Origin: an uncultured Marinilabiliales bacterium
GTDB lineage: Bacteria > Bacteroidota > Bacteroidia > Bacteroidales > BM520
Direction: 5' to 3'
DNA length: 7,329 bases
NCBI GenBank assembly: GCA_937877575.1
Contig: CALFIZ010000079.1
Span: forward strand, 1-7,329
The first letter of the stretch is position 1. Every line of letters begins with the position of its first letter. The notes under the pieces are model-generated. The model was given only the letters and a program-made list of their open reading frames with translations. It searched no databases and had not been told where the DNA came from. Positions 1 to 6,720 of this stretch are shown in pieces. The translations under genes and the position numbers were made by a program.

Positions 1-88
1 AAAGATATACCAACATATTGATAATCAGTAAATTCTTTATTACAGGAGGCAATAAGGAGAAACGTCGCGGTGAATATTGTTGTGCCAT
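1..88 (-). CDS. Rhomboid-family intramembrane serine protease, N-terminal fragment (runs off window)
   Basis: An ATG on the minus strand at 88-86 opens a frame that stays open to the window edge (29 codons). The peptide begins MAQQYSPRRF, continues with LLPPVIKNLL and then enters a hydrophobic stretch, IINMLVYL. This 'PPV-x-KNLLIIN' start followed at once by a membrane helix is, from memory, how many Bacteroidota rhomboid proteases begin. The catalytic Ser/His helices would lie outside the window. It starts 10 bases after the mutL stop, so it is probably co-transcribed with mutL. No Shine-Dalgarno-like sequence is visible in that gap. A rhomboid gene next to mutL fits my recollection of Bacteroidales gene order. 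Only the N-terminus can be seen, so another membrane protein remains possible. Confidence 0.68.
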   Translation of the reverse strand, partial: MAQQYSPRRFSLLPPVIKNLLIINMLVYL

Positions 89-98
89 TGTATGTCTG

Positions 99-1940
99 TT
101 AATTGTTAAACATTTTGCTGACGGCATCCATGTCAATTATAACATAGATTGGATTTCCGTCAAGGTCAGTATCTTTAACGCTGCATTGCGACAAAGATTG
201 TGCAATTTGCCGCATCTCCTCGACAAATAGCTTCTTGCCGCTCTTCAAACCTGTCTTTTTGGCAGTTGTTTTTGCTATTGATTTGATTCTGCTGACAGAT
301 TTGTTGCTGTATTCATGTTTTATGTTGGTAAGTACATCTTCAAAGAATGACTTGATTTCATCTGTCGTTATGTCGGCAGGATGGGCATTTATGACGTAGT
401 TTGACTGACCCATCTTGTCGAATTTGAATCCAAGTTTCTCGAATTCATCCTTCGATTCGTCAAGGATAATGCTTTCATCATAACTGAGGGTTATGGTTTC
501 AGGAAACATGTCGGTCTGGGCAGCTGTCTCGCCCTTTTCCATCTGCGCAACGAGTTTTTCATACTTTATCCTTTCATCGGCTCTTGCCTGGTCTATGATG
601 ATTATGCCGTTTCTAACTGTGCCGATGATATATTGGTTGCGCGACTGGATGAACTCTGCACCCATGTCGGTGAAAAGTCCTGCCGGTACATCCCCTGAAG
701 TGGTGTTGTCAGTTTGACTGTCGCTATATGTTTGATGTTCGTTCCGGGAGTTGTCGAACTCCGTGTTGATGTCATCGTAGAATTTCTTCCAGTCTTCGTT
801 TGCGGGTTGCCGCTGGTTGTTCAGTCCGTTGAACGGATTGTAGCTTGCATCGTATTTGATTTTGGGTTGAACTATAGGACGGCTTTCGTCCGCATTGGTC
901 ATGATAAAGCTTGGTTCCGCATCAAGGTCTAACGATGGCACCTCCATGCTGTATTGTCCGAATGAATGCTTTACGGCAGATTTCAGTATTGCATATATGA
1001 TGTGCGCATCCTGAAAGTTGATTTCAGTTTTGGTAGGGTGGATGTTGACATCAATGAGTTCAGGATTGATGTCTATCTTCACGAAATACATGGGGTAGGT
1101 GTCAGCCGGAATCAGTTCCTGGTAGGTGGACTCTATGGCGTGTTTGAGGTACGGGTGCTTTACGTATCTTCCGTTGACGAAAAAATACTGGTCGGTGTTT
1201 TTAGTCTTTTTGGCGGCTTCCGGCTTGCCGATGAATCCTGATATCCTGACGGTGTCAGTGGCGGCTTCAACAGGTATTATCTTGTTTGAATAGGACTTGT
1301 TGACGAGATTCATTATCCTTTGTTTGAAGCTTTCTGACATCAGTTCGGTTACAACGCTGTCGTTGTTGTACATGGAGAAACCTATGTGTGGGTTGATAAG
1401 GGCCACTTTGGTGAATTCCTCCATTATGTGTTTGAGCTCCTGTGTGTTGGATTTCAGGAAGCTGCGTCGTGCCGGAACATTGTAGAAAAGGTTCTTCACG
1501 GATATGGATGTGCCATAGTCACAGGTACACATCTCCTGTGAGACGAATTTGGAACCTTCGATTGTTATGGCTGTTCCGACTTCATCCTCCTTGCGTCTCG
1601 TTTTCATGACTACCTGTGCGACAGCGGCTATTGACGCCAGGGCCTCACCTCTGAATCCGAACGTGTTTATCCTGAAAAGGTCGTCTGCATTTTTCAGTTT
1701 TGAAGTGGCATGACGCTCGAAACTCATTCGCGCATCAGTCTCCGACATGCCGCATCCGTTGTCAATGACTTGTATCAGCAGTCTTCCTGCATCCTTGATG
1801 ATGAGTTTTATTTTTGTTGCACCGGCATCGACTGAATTTTCCATCAGTTCCTTCACTACGGAAGCAGGACGCTGCACCACTTCCCCCGCCGCAATCTGGT
1901 TCGCTACACTCTCAGGCAGCAACTTCACTATATCCGACAT
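99..1940 (-). CDS. mutL: DNA mismatch repair protein MutL
   Basis: MutL couples mismatch recognition by MutS to strand removal in the cytoplasm. The 613-aa length is normal for the family. The N-terminal GHKL ATPase (about 1-215) is intact: the catalytic-base Glu31 and Mg-binding Asn35 lie in ELMENSVDAG, the DNGCGM box is at 60-65, ATSKL at 78-82 and GFRGEALASI at 95-104. The second domain carries VNGR (255-258) and NIHPTKTEINF (299-309), with the usual conserved Lys304. A polar, Asn/Asp/Ser-rich linker spans about 335-420. The C-terminal dimerisation domain (about 425-613) has a QTDMF peptide (475-479) that looks like a beta-clamp-binding motif. The usual endonuclease motif DQHA(x)2E reads DQARADE (450-456), so its His is Ala, and the region equivalent to the late CPHGRP motif reads DLDGNP (592-597). 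The nuclease activity is therefore doubtful. The start is set by the canonical N-terminus and a TAAGGGGA sequence just upstream. It sits 11 bases after the small membrane-protein gene. Confidence 0.97.
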   Translation of the reverse strand: MSDIVKLLPESVANQIAAGEVVQRPASVVKELMENSVDAGATKIKLIIKDAGRLLIQVIDNGCGMSETDARMSFERHATSKLKNADDLFRINTFGFRGEALASIAAVAQVVMKTRRKEDEVGTAITIEGSKFVSQEMCTCDYGTSISVKNLFYNVPARRSFLKSNTQELKHIMEEFTKVALINPHIGFSMYNNDSVVTELMSESFKQRIMNLVNKSYSNKIIPVEAATDTVRISGFIGKPEAAKKTKNTDQYFFVNGRYVKHPYLKHAIESTYQELIPADTYPMYFVKIDINPELIDVNIHPTKTEINFQDAHIIYAILKSAVKHSFGQYSMEVPSLDLDAEPSFIMTNADESRPIVQPKIKYDASYNPFNGLNNQRQPANEDWKKFYDDINTEFDNSRNEHQTYSDSQTDNTTSGDVPAGLFTDMGAEFIQSRNQYIIGTVRNGIIIIDQARADERIKYEKLVAQMEKGETAAQTDMFPETITLSYDESIILDESKDEFEKLGFKFDKMGQSNYVINAHPADITTDEIKSFFEDVLTNIKHEYSNKSVSRIKSIAKTTAKKTGLKSGKKLFVEEMRQIAQSLSQCSVKDTDLDGNPIYVIIDMDAVSKMFNN

Positions 1941-1951
1941 GTATTTTCCCC

Positions 1952-2269
1952 TTATTCAATTGACTCTATGGACTCAGTACGGCTTTCAGTAGTGGCATCC
2001 TTCGACGGAAACAGCATGATGAAAGCTAATATTGCGGCAGCAAGCAATGCAAACACTAATATTTTCCTGTTTAATGCACTTTTGTCTGCAGAACGTCTTT
2101 TAGTGTTCCACTGGGCTTCCAGACGGCTTCGTCTCAGCTCCGCAAGTTTCTCCTTGTTGCCTTCTGCCTCCCATTTTTTCTTCAACTCCTCCTCTTTGGC
2201 AGGGTCATAATATCTGGTCTCAAGTTTGAACTGTCTTGGCTTTTGCGTTTCAAATAGATTAAATGGCAT
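1952..2269 (-). CDS. Small single-helix membrane protein of unknown function, first gene of the mutL operon
   Basis: I do not recognise a characterised family. The 105-aa protein has three parts. The N-terminal 1-25 segment (MPFNLFE...PRQF...RYYDPAKEEE) has an aromatic/basic 'RYYDP' core that I recall from uncharacterised Bacteroidota proteins. A charged, Lys/Glu/Arg-rich helix (about 24-68), possibly coiled-coil, follows. Residues 69-87 form one hydrophobic segment (KILVFALLAAAILAFIMLF), then a short acidic tail with repeated Glu-Ser (TESIESIE). With Arg/Lys just before the helix, the N-terminus is predicted to be cytoplasmic and the tail periplasmic. It has no N-terminal signal peptide. It is the promoter-proximal gene of a tight operon with mutL (11-base gap) and a probable rhomboid gene. 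The ATG is preceded by a TAAATTTG promoter box at a sensible distance. The operon placement suggests only co-expression; no function can be assigned. Confidence 0.85.
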   Translation of the reverse strand: MPFNLFETQKPRQFKLETRYYDPAKEEELKKKWEAEGNKEKLAELRRSRLEAQWNTKRRSADKSALNRKILVFALLAAAILAFIMLFPSKDATTESRTESIESIE

Positions 2270-2291
2270 CTTATTTTATTTTTATTATCTG

Positions 2292-2299
2292 CAAATTTA
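2292..2299 (-). promoter_or_regulatory. Bacteroidota -7 promoter box for the small-protein/mutL operon
   Basis: The minus strand reads TAAATTTG here, an exact match to the Bacteroidota primary-sigma -7 consensus TAnnTTTG. Transcription would start about 7 bases downstream, leaving a leader of roughly 15-20 bases before the ATG at 2269. No clear TTG -33 element is seen at the expected spacing, so the call rests on one box plus position. Confidence 0.6.
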
Positions 2300-2311
2300 T
2301 ACATTTTTCTT

Positions 2312-2319
2312 TAATTTTG
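2312..2319 (+). promoter_or_regulatory. Bacteroidota -7 promoter box for the S9 peptidase gene
   Basis: The plus strand reads TAATTTTG, an exact match to TAnnTTTG. A start site about 7 bases downstream gives a leader of roughly 25-30 bases before the ATG at 2353. This favours 2353 over the in-frame ATG at 2263, which lies upstream of the box. No clear -33 TTG is present at the usual distance. Confidence 0.6.
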
Positions 2320-2352
2320 CGGCTATTAAACATTAATCTAATCAAACAATTT

Positions 2353-4386
2353 ATGAAGAAAGTTATTTTGTTGATTGCCACAATCTTACTTATGAGCAAC
2401 GTTAATACTAATGCACAGAAAAGAGCCATGACACCCGAGGATTTATGGAGCTTCGGACGTGTCAGCGAAATCCAACTGTCACCCGACAGAACGAAAGTCC
2501 TTTACGGAGTCACCTGTTATGATGTCAGCACCAACAAATCGAACCGCGATTTGTACATGGTTGACGTGAACGGCGGCGATGCCGTCAATTTGACGAAGTC
2601 GGCAACTTCCGAATATAACGGCGCTTTCCATCCTAACAATGGTAAAATCTATTATCTGTCATCAGTAAATGATGAAATGCAGTTGTTCTCAATGTCAATG
2701 ACCGGAACTTCAAAAAAGCAAGTCAGTACGGTCAAAGGCGGAATAGAAGCCTTCAAGTTCTCACCCGACGGCAACAGCATCGTTTATTACGCCTGTGTCA
2801 AGCTCGATGAAACCCCGACAGAGGTTTATCCCGATTTGCCTGATGTCAATGTGAAAATGTTTGAGGACCTTAATTATCGTCACTGGGATGCATGGACTGA
2901 CTATACCTATAATCATTTGTTCATAGCTTCATTCGATAAAAAAGGCAATATAACCGAAGGCACCGACATTATGAAGGATGAACGCTATGATTGTCCTATC
3001 AAGCCTTTCGGCGGAATGGAACAGGTCTGCTGGTCCCCTGACGGCAAAAAGATTGCTTACGCATGCAAGAAAATGACAGGTGTTGAGTATGCAATAAGCA
3101 CAAATTCAGATATTTATATATATGATGTTGAAGAAAAGACTACACGTGACATTTCTTCTTTCAATTTAGGGTATGACTTTGACCCGGTATATTCCCCTAA
3201 TGGCGAATATATCGTTTGGAGAAGTATGCAGACTCCCGGATTTGAGGCGGATAAGGAAAGAATAATGCTCTTTAACACTCAAAAAAGAGTGGTGTATGAC
3301 ATAACTGAGGGCTTTGACCAGAGTTGCTCCGACTACCAGTGGGCTGACGATAATAAAACATTATATTTCAAGAGCGGACAGTTTGCTACGTACCAGCTGT
3401 ACAGCATAGATGTCAAAACCGAGAGTATCAGGCAGATAACCAAAGGTCAGCACGACTATGTGGAATATGTTGTAAGCGGTGATGTAATGATCGGCGCCAA
3501 ACAATCAATGAGCAGTCCTACGGAAATATTCCGTGTTGATATCAAGACCGGCGAGGAAACCCAGCTCACATTCACCAATAAGAAACTTATGGACGAAATC
3601 GAGTTCGGCAAGGTTGAGGAAAGATGGATAACCACAGTTGACGGCAAGCAAATGCTCGTTTGGGTCATCTATCCGCCATTCTTTGACAAGACTCAGAAAT
3701 ATCCTGGCATCCTCTATTGTGAGGGTGGACCGCAGTCTGCCGTCAGCCAGTTCTGGTCTTACAGGTGGAACTTCCAGATGATGGCTGCGGGCGGATATGT
3801 GATCATGGCACCTAACCGCAGGGGACTGCCTACATTCGGCCAGGAATGGAATGACCAAATCAGCGGTGATTACGGCGGACTGAACCAGAAGGATTATCTG
3901 CAGACCGTAGATGTGATTTCCCAGGAACCGTTTATCGATGAAAACCGTCTCGGCGCAGTCGGAGCAAGTTACGGCGGATTCTCCGTATATTGGCTTGCAG
4001 GCAATCATGACAAGAGATTCAAATGTTTCATTTCACATTGCGGAATCTATGATTTCTACAGTATGTACGGCTCAACCGAGGAGTATTTCTTTGTGAATCA
4101 CGACTATGAGGGGCCTTACTGGAAGGTGCCTCAGCCCAAGAGTTATATGTTCTCGCCGCATCTCGCAGTTGCCAACTGGGATACCCCTATACTGATAATC
4201 ACCGGCGGAAATGACTTCAGAATCCCTTATACTCAGAGCATAGAGGCTTTCAATTCAGCCCAGCTGCGCGGTATTCCTTCCAAACTGCTGTTCTTCCCTG
4301 AAGAATCACATTTCGTGCTGAAACCACAGAACTCTATTCTCTGGCAGAGGGAGTTCAGGGCATGGTTGGACAAATACCTGAAGTAA
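2353..4386 (+). CDS. Secreted S9-family serine peptidase, dipeptidyl peptidase 5 (DPP5)-like
   Basis: This is a 677-aa exopeptidase of the prolyl oligopeptidase clan, predicted to release dipeptides from oligopeptides in the periplasm. Residues 1-21 form a signal peptide (MKK, hydrophobic core, then TNA) with cleavage before Gln22, so the mature end probably becomes pyroglutamate, as is common for Bacteroidota signal-peptidase-I substrates. Residues about 35-420 form a beta-propeller with repeated SPDG-like turns (43-46, 137-140, 228-231, 281-284). They include the segment HWDAWTD...YNHLF (177-190), typical of the acylaminoacyl-peptidase/DPP5 group. The alpha/beta-hydrolase domain (about 430-677) has the oxyanion-side CEGGPQ (456-461), the nucleophile Ser539 in GASYGG, Asp621 in GGNDFRIP and His653 in EESHF. 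Length and spacing match Porphyromonas gingivalis DPP5 closely. The start at 2353 is chosen because it opens with a proper signal peptide and follows the promoter box; starting at 2263 would add 30 residues encoded by promoter DNA. The gene is monocistronic, bounded by a divergent promoter and a convergent terminator. Acylaminoacyl peptidase is the main alternative name. Confidence 0.93.
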   Translation: MKKVILLIATILLMSNVNTNAQKRAMTPEDLWSFGRVSEIQLSPDRTKVLYGVTCYDVSTNKSNRDLYMVDVNGGDAVNLTKSATSEYNGAFHPNNGKIYYLSSVNDEMQLFSMSMTGTSKKQVSTVKGGIEAFKFSPDGNSIVYYACVKLDETPTEVYPDLPDVNVKMFEDLNYRHWDAWTDYTYNHLFIASFDKKGNITEGTDIMKDERYDCPIKPFGGMEQVCWSPDGKKIAYACKKMTGVEYAISTNSDIYIYDVEEKTTRDISSFNLGYDFDPVYSPNGEYIVWRSMQTPGFEADKERIMLFNTQKRVVYDITEGFDQSCSDYQWADDNKTLYFKSGQFATYQLYSIDVKTESIRQITKGQHDYVEYVVSGDVMIGAKQSMSSPTEIFRVDIKTGEETQLTFTNKKLMDEIEFGKVEERWITTVDGKQMLVWVIYPPFFDKTQKYPGILYCEGGPQSAVSQFWSYRWNFQMMAAGGYVIMAPNRRGLPTFGQEWNDQISGDYGGLNQKDYLQTVDVISQEPFIDENRLGAVGASYGGFSVYWLAGNHDKRFKCFISHCGIYDFYSMYGSTEEYFFVNHDYEGPYWKVPQPKSYMFSPHLAVANWDTPILIITGGNDFRIPYTQSIEAFNSAQLRGIPSKLLFFPEESHFVLKPQNSILWQREFRAWLDKYLK

Positions 4387-4409
4387 CCGGAAACTCTATT
4401 TCCGGTTTT
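4387..4409 (+). terminator. Rho-independent terminator at the convergent peptidase/metH junction
   Basis: CCGGAAA (4387-4393), a 5-base loop CTCTA, and TTTCCGG (4399-4405) form a perfect 7-bp stem followed by TTTT (4406-4409). A4386 and A4385 can pair with the first two of these T bases, extending the stem to 9 bp. It begins one base after the peptidase TAA. On the minus strand the same stem follows the metH reading frame, whose TAG lies in the loop, but no T-run follows there. It may therefore be strong for the peptidase and weaker for metH. Confidence 0.8.
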
Positions 4410-6720
4410 CCACCGATTCAACGAACTCGAGGGCATCTTTCGTGTAACAGTCGGCGTTGATTTGTTTTGCCAATACCTGGTTGAGAACTGCACCGCCGAC
4501 ATAAATCGGACATTTGACGCCTTCCGATTTGAGGTAGGCTATCGTGTCTTCCATGGAAAGTACAGTCGTTGTCATCAATGCGCTGAGGCCGATGATGTCG
4601 GGATTGTATTTGAAATATGCGTTTCTTATGACCTCTTTTGCCGTGTCACGGCCTAAGTCGATGACTTTATAACCATACGACTCGAATATTACTTTTACGA
4701 TATTCTTGCCGATGTCGTGTACATCACCTTTGACGGTTGCCAATATTATTATTCCTTTCTGACTGTCAGTCTGCCGGAATCTTGACTTGATGACGGCAAA
4801 AGCTTCTTTGCAGGCTTCCGAGGCGGCTATGAGCTGTGGCAGGAATATGCGCTGATGCTCGAATTCATCACCCACTTCGTTGAGGGCAGGTATCAGTGTC
4901 CCGTTGATGATTTCCATCGGGTCGGTGCTCTTCAATGCTTCGTTAGTGAGGTTTATGCTGTCTTCCTTAAGCCCGCGTTTTACGGCGTCATGCAATGTCA
5001 TCTGAGACGATTCGGCTGACTTGGCAATATCCTGTGCTACCGACATGTTTATGAAATTGTCGATGTCAGCAGATGTTCCGGTTAAAGCTTTGAATGACAA
5101 TATTGTGTTGAGCATCATTGAGTTGCATGGATTAATTATAGGCATGGTTAAACCGTTTTGTAATGCCATAGTCAGAAATGTGCTGTTGATGAGTTCCCTG
5201 TTTGGCATTCCGAAACTGACATTCGAAACGCCTAATGCGGTTTTTACGTGCAGTTCTTTTGTGACTAAGGACAGTGCCTTTACGGTTTCCTTGACCAATG
5301 GCTGTTGTGCGCTGCAAGTCAGCGTGAGAGTGTCGATTATTATGCGGTGTCGCGCAATTCCGTTGGCCTCGGCAGCTTTGACAATGTGACTTGCAATCTC
5401 AAAACGTTCCCAGGCGGTTTTTGGGATTCCGTTGTCATCCATTGTAAGCCCTAACAGGGTGGCACCGTATTTCTTGGCAATCGGGAATATTGTATCCATG
5501 CTGTCTTTGTTGCCGTTTACCGAGTTGATGAGACATATCCCGTTGTAATAACGGCATCCGGCTTCTAAGGCTTTGGCGTTGGAGGAGTCGATTTGTAGCG
5601 GCAGACTTGTGATTTCGTTAAGATGCATGACAACTTTTTTCATGTTGCCGACTTCATCTGTCTTTGGCACCCCTAAGTTTACATCAAGGATTTCGGCATG
5701 TGCGTCTTCCTGTTTGATAGCCTCCTTGTATATGTATTCGAAGTCTTCGTTCAGAATGGCCTCCTTCAGTTTTTTCTTGCCGGTAGGGTTGATTCTTTCA
5801 CCGCAGATGCGTATTCCATCAAGCGTGACCAAACGTGTAGCTGAGGTTACTATCGTTTCTTTTCTGACTTGACGCTGTGTTACAGGAAGTCCCTTGTTGA
5901 CGGCTATTGCACGTATGAAATCAGGGTTTGTACCGCAGCAGCCGCCTAAAACCGCTACTCCCTTCTCCCTGAATTCATTCATGTAAGCGGCAAATTCGTC
6001 TGCAGTAAGACTGTATGTCGCCTTGCCGTTTTTCAGTGTGGGAATGCCTCTGTTGGGCTGTACAATTATAGGCTTGTCGCAGTATTTGAGAAATTCCTCA
6101 ACAATAGGCTTAAGGTCTTTTGGGCCCAAAGAGCAGTTGACGCCTATTGCATCTGCTCCCATTGCCGACATCAGTTCCGCCATGATTCGCGGTGATGTGC
6201 CGGTTAAAGTGTGTCCGCCAGCATCGAAAGTCATGGTGGTGATGACAGGCTTGTCACTGTTTTCCTTTACGGCAAGTAGGGCGCATTTCAACTCGTAAAG
6301 GTCTGAAAACGTTTCAAGTATGAAACCGTCAACTAACGGTTCGGCTATTGTGACCATCTCCTTGAAGGCTTCGTAGGCGTCATCGAACTGCAGTTCTCCG
6401 AGAGGGTAGAGCATTTTGCCGAGAGGACCGATGTCCATCATCACATATTGTGAGGTGCGGTGTCTTTTTGCCAATTCTATTGCGGCGGTTATCACCTCCC
6501 TGAGGTTTGCATCACCCATTTTAATTCTGTTTGCCCCGAAGGTGTTGGTGGTGATGAAATCACAGCCTGCGTCAATATAGCTCTTGTGTATTTCCGCAAT
6601 GGCCTCTTTGTTTGTAATATTCAGCATTTCAGGCGTTTTTGCCATGATGCCGCGTTTTTCCAATTCGGTGCCGAATGCACCGTCGAATATCATTACCTGT
6701 TTCCCTAATTTTTGTAACAT
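4396..6720 (-). CDS. metH: Cobalamin-dependent methionine synthase, catalytic part without reactivation domain
   Basis: This enzyme makes methionine by moving a methyl group from 5-methyltetrahydrofolate to cobalamin and then to homocysteine, in the cytoplasm. The domains, in order, start with a homocysteine-binding barrel (about 1-285) with the zinc ligands Cys196 (GVNCS), Cys261 and Cys262 (GGCCG). Next is a methyl-folate/pterin barrel (about 300-560) with GERINPTG (307-314), ILDVNLG (344-350) and IDSSN (377-381). A helical cobalamin cap (about 565-650) follows. The last is the B12 Rossmann domain (about 655-774) with axial ligand His668 in DVHDIG (666-671), GLSALMTTT (711-719) and VGGAV (741-745). 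The protein stops straight after the B12 domain, so the ~330-residue AdoMet-binding reactivation domain of E. coli MetH (1,227 aa) is absent. That function is supplied by the gene immediately upstream, which overlaps this one by 16 bases. An AGAGGA sequence lies 5 bases before the ATG. The pair looks like Thermotoga TM0268/TM0269. Because the zinc, pterin and B12 motifs are all present, truncation by mutation is unlikely. Confidence 0.95.
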   Translation of the reverse strand: MLQKLGKQVMIFDGAFGTELEKRGIMAKTPEMLNITNKEAIAEIHKSYIDAGCDFITTNTFGANRIKMGDANLREVITAAIELAKRHRTSQYVMMDIGPLGKMLYPLGELQFDDAYEAFKEMVTIAEPLVDGFILETFSDLYELKCALLAVKENSDKPVITTMTFDAGGHTLTGTSPRIMAELMSAMGADAIGVNCSLGPKDLKPIVEEFLKYCDKPIIVQPNRGIPTLKNGKATYSLTADEFAAYMNEFREKGVAVLGGCCGTNPDFIRAIAVNKGLPVTQRQVRKETIVTSATRLVTLDGIRICGERINPTGKKKLKEAILNEDFEYIYKEAIKQEDAHAEILDVNLGVPKTDEVGNMKKVVMHLNEITSLPLQIDSSNAKALEAGCRYYNGICLINSVNGNKDSMDTIFPIAKKYGATLLGLTMDDNGIPKTAWERFEIASHIVKAAEANGIARHRIIIDTLTLTCSAQQPLVKETVKALSLVTKELHVKTALGVSNVSFGMPNRELINSTFLTMALQNGLTMPIINPCNSMMLNTILSFKALTGTSADIDNFINMSVAQDIAKSAESSQMTLHDAVKRGLKEDSINLTNEALKSTDPMEIINGTLIPALNEVGDEFEHQRIFLPQLIAASEACKEAFAVIKSRFRQTDSQKGIIILATVKGDVHDIGKNIVKVIFESYGYKVIDLGRDTAKEVIRNAYFKYNPDIIGLSALMTTTVLSMEDTIAYLKSEGVKCPIYVGGAVLNQVLAKQINADCYTKDALEFVESVENRK

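Noticed and set aside
18..230. 70-codon plus-strand open frame at the left edge
   Set aside because: It lies opposite the end of mutL and the rhomboid start and has no supporting features.
2263..2352. In-frame 30-residue N-terminal extension of the peptidase from the ATG at 2263
   Set aside because: It would be translated from DNA that holds both promoter boxes and would overlap the start of the divergent gene. The ATG at 2353 opens with a normal signal peptide.
3505..4008. 167-codon minus-strand open frame inside the peptidase gene
   Set aside because: It lies fully antisense to the conserved catalytic domain, has no recognisable motif or start context, and reads as a shadow of the real frame.
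5021..5389. 122-codon plus-strand open frame inside metH
   Set aside because: It is antisense to the conserved pterin-binding and cap regions and has no promoter box or family resemblance; treated as a shadow frame.
4396..6720. metH as a truncated pseudogene
   Set aside because: All four catalytic domains and their key ligands are intact, and the missing domain is encoded next door in a coupled gene, so the short length is an architecture and not decay.
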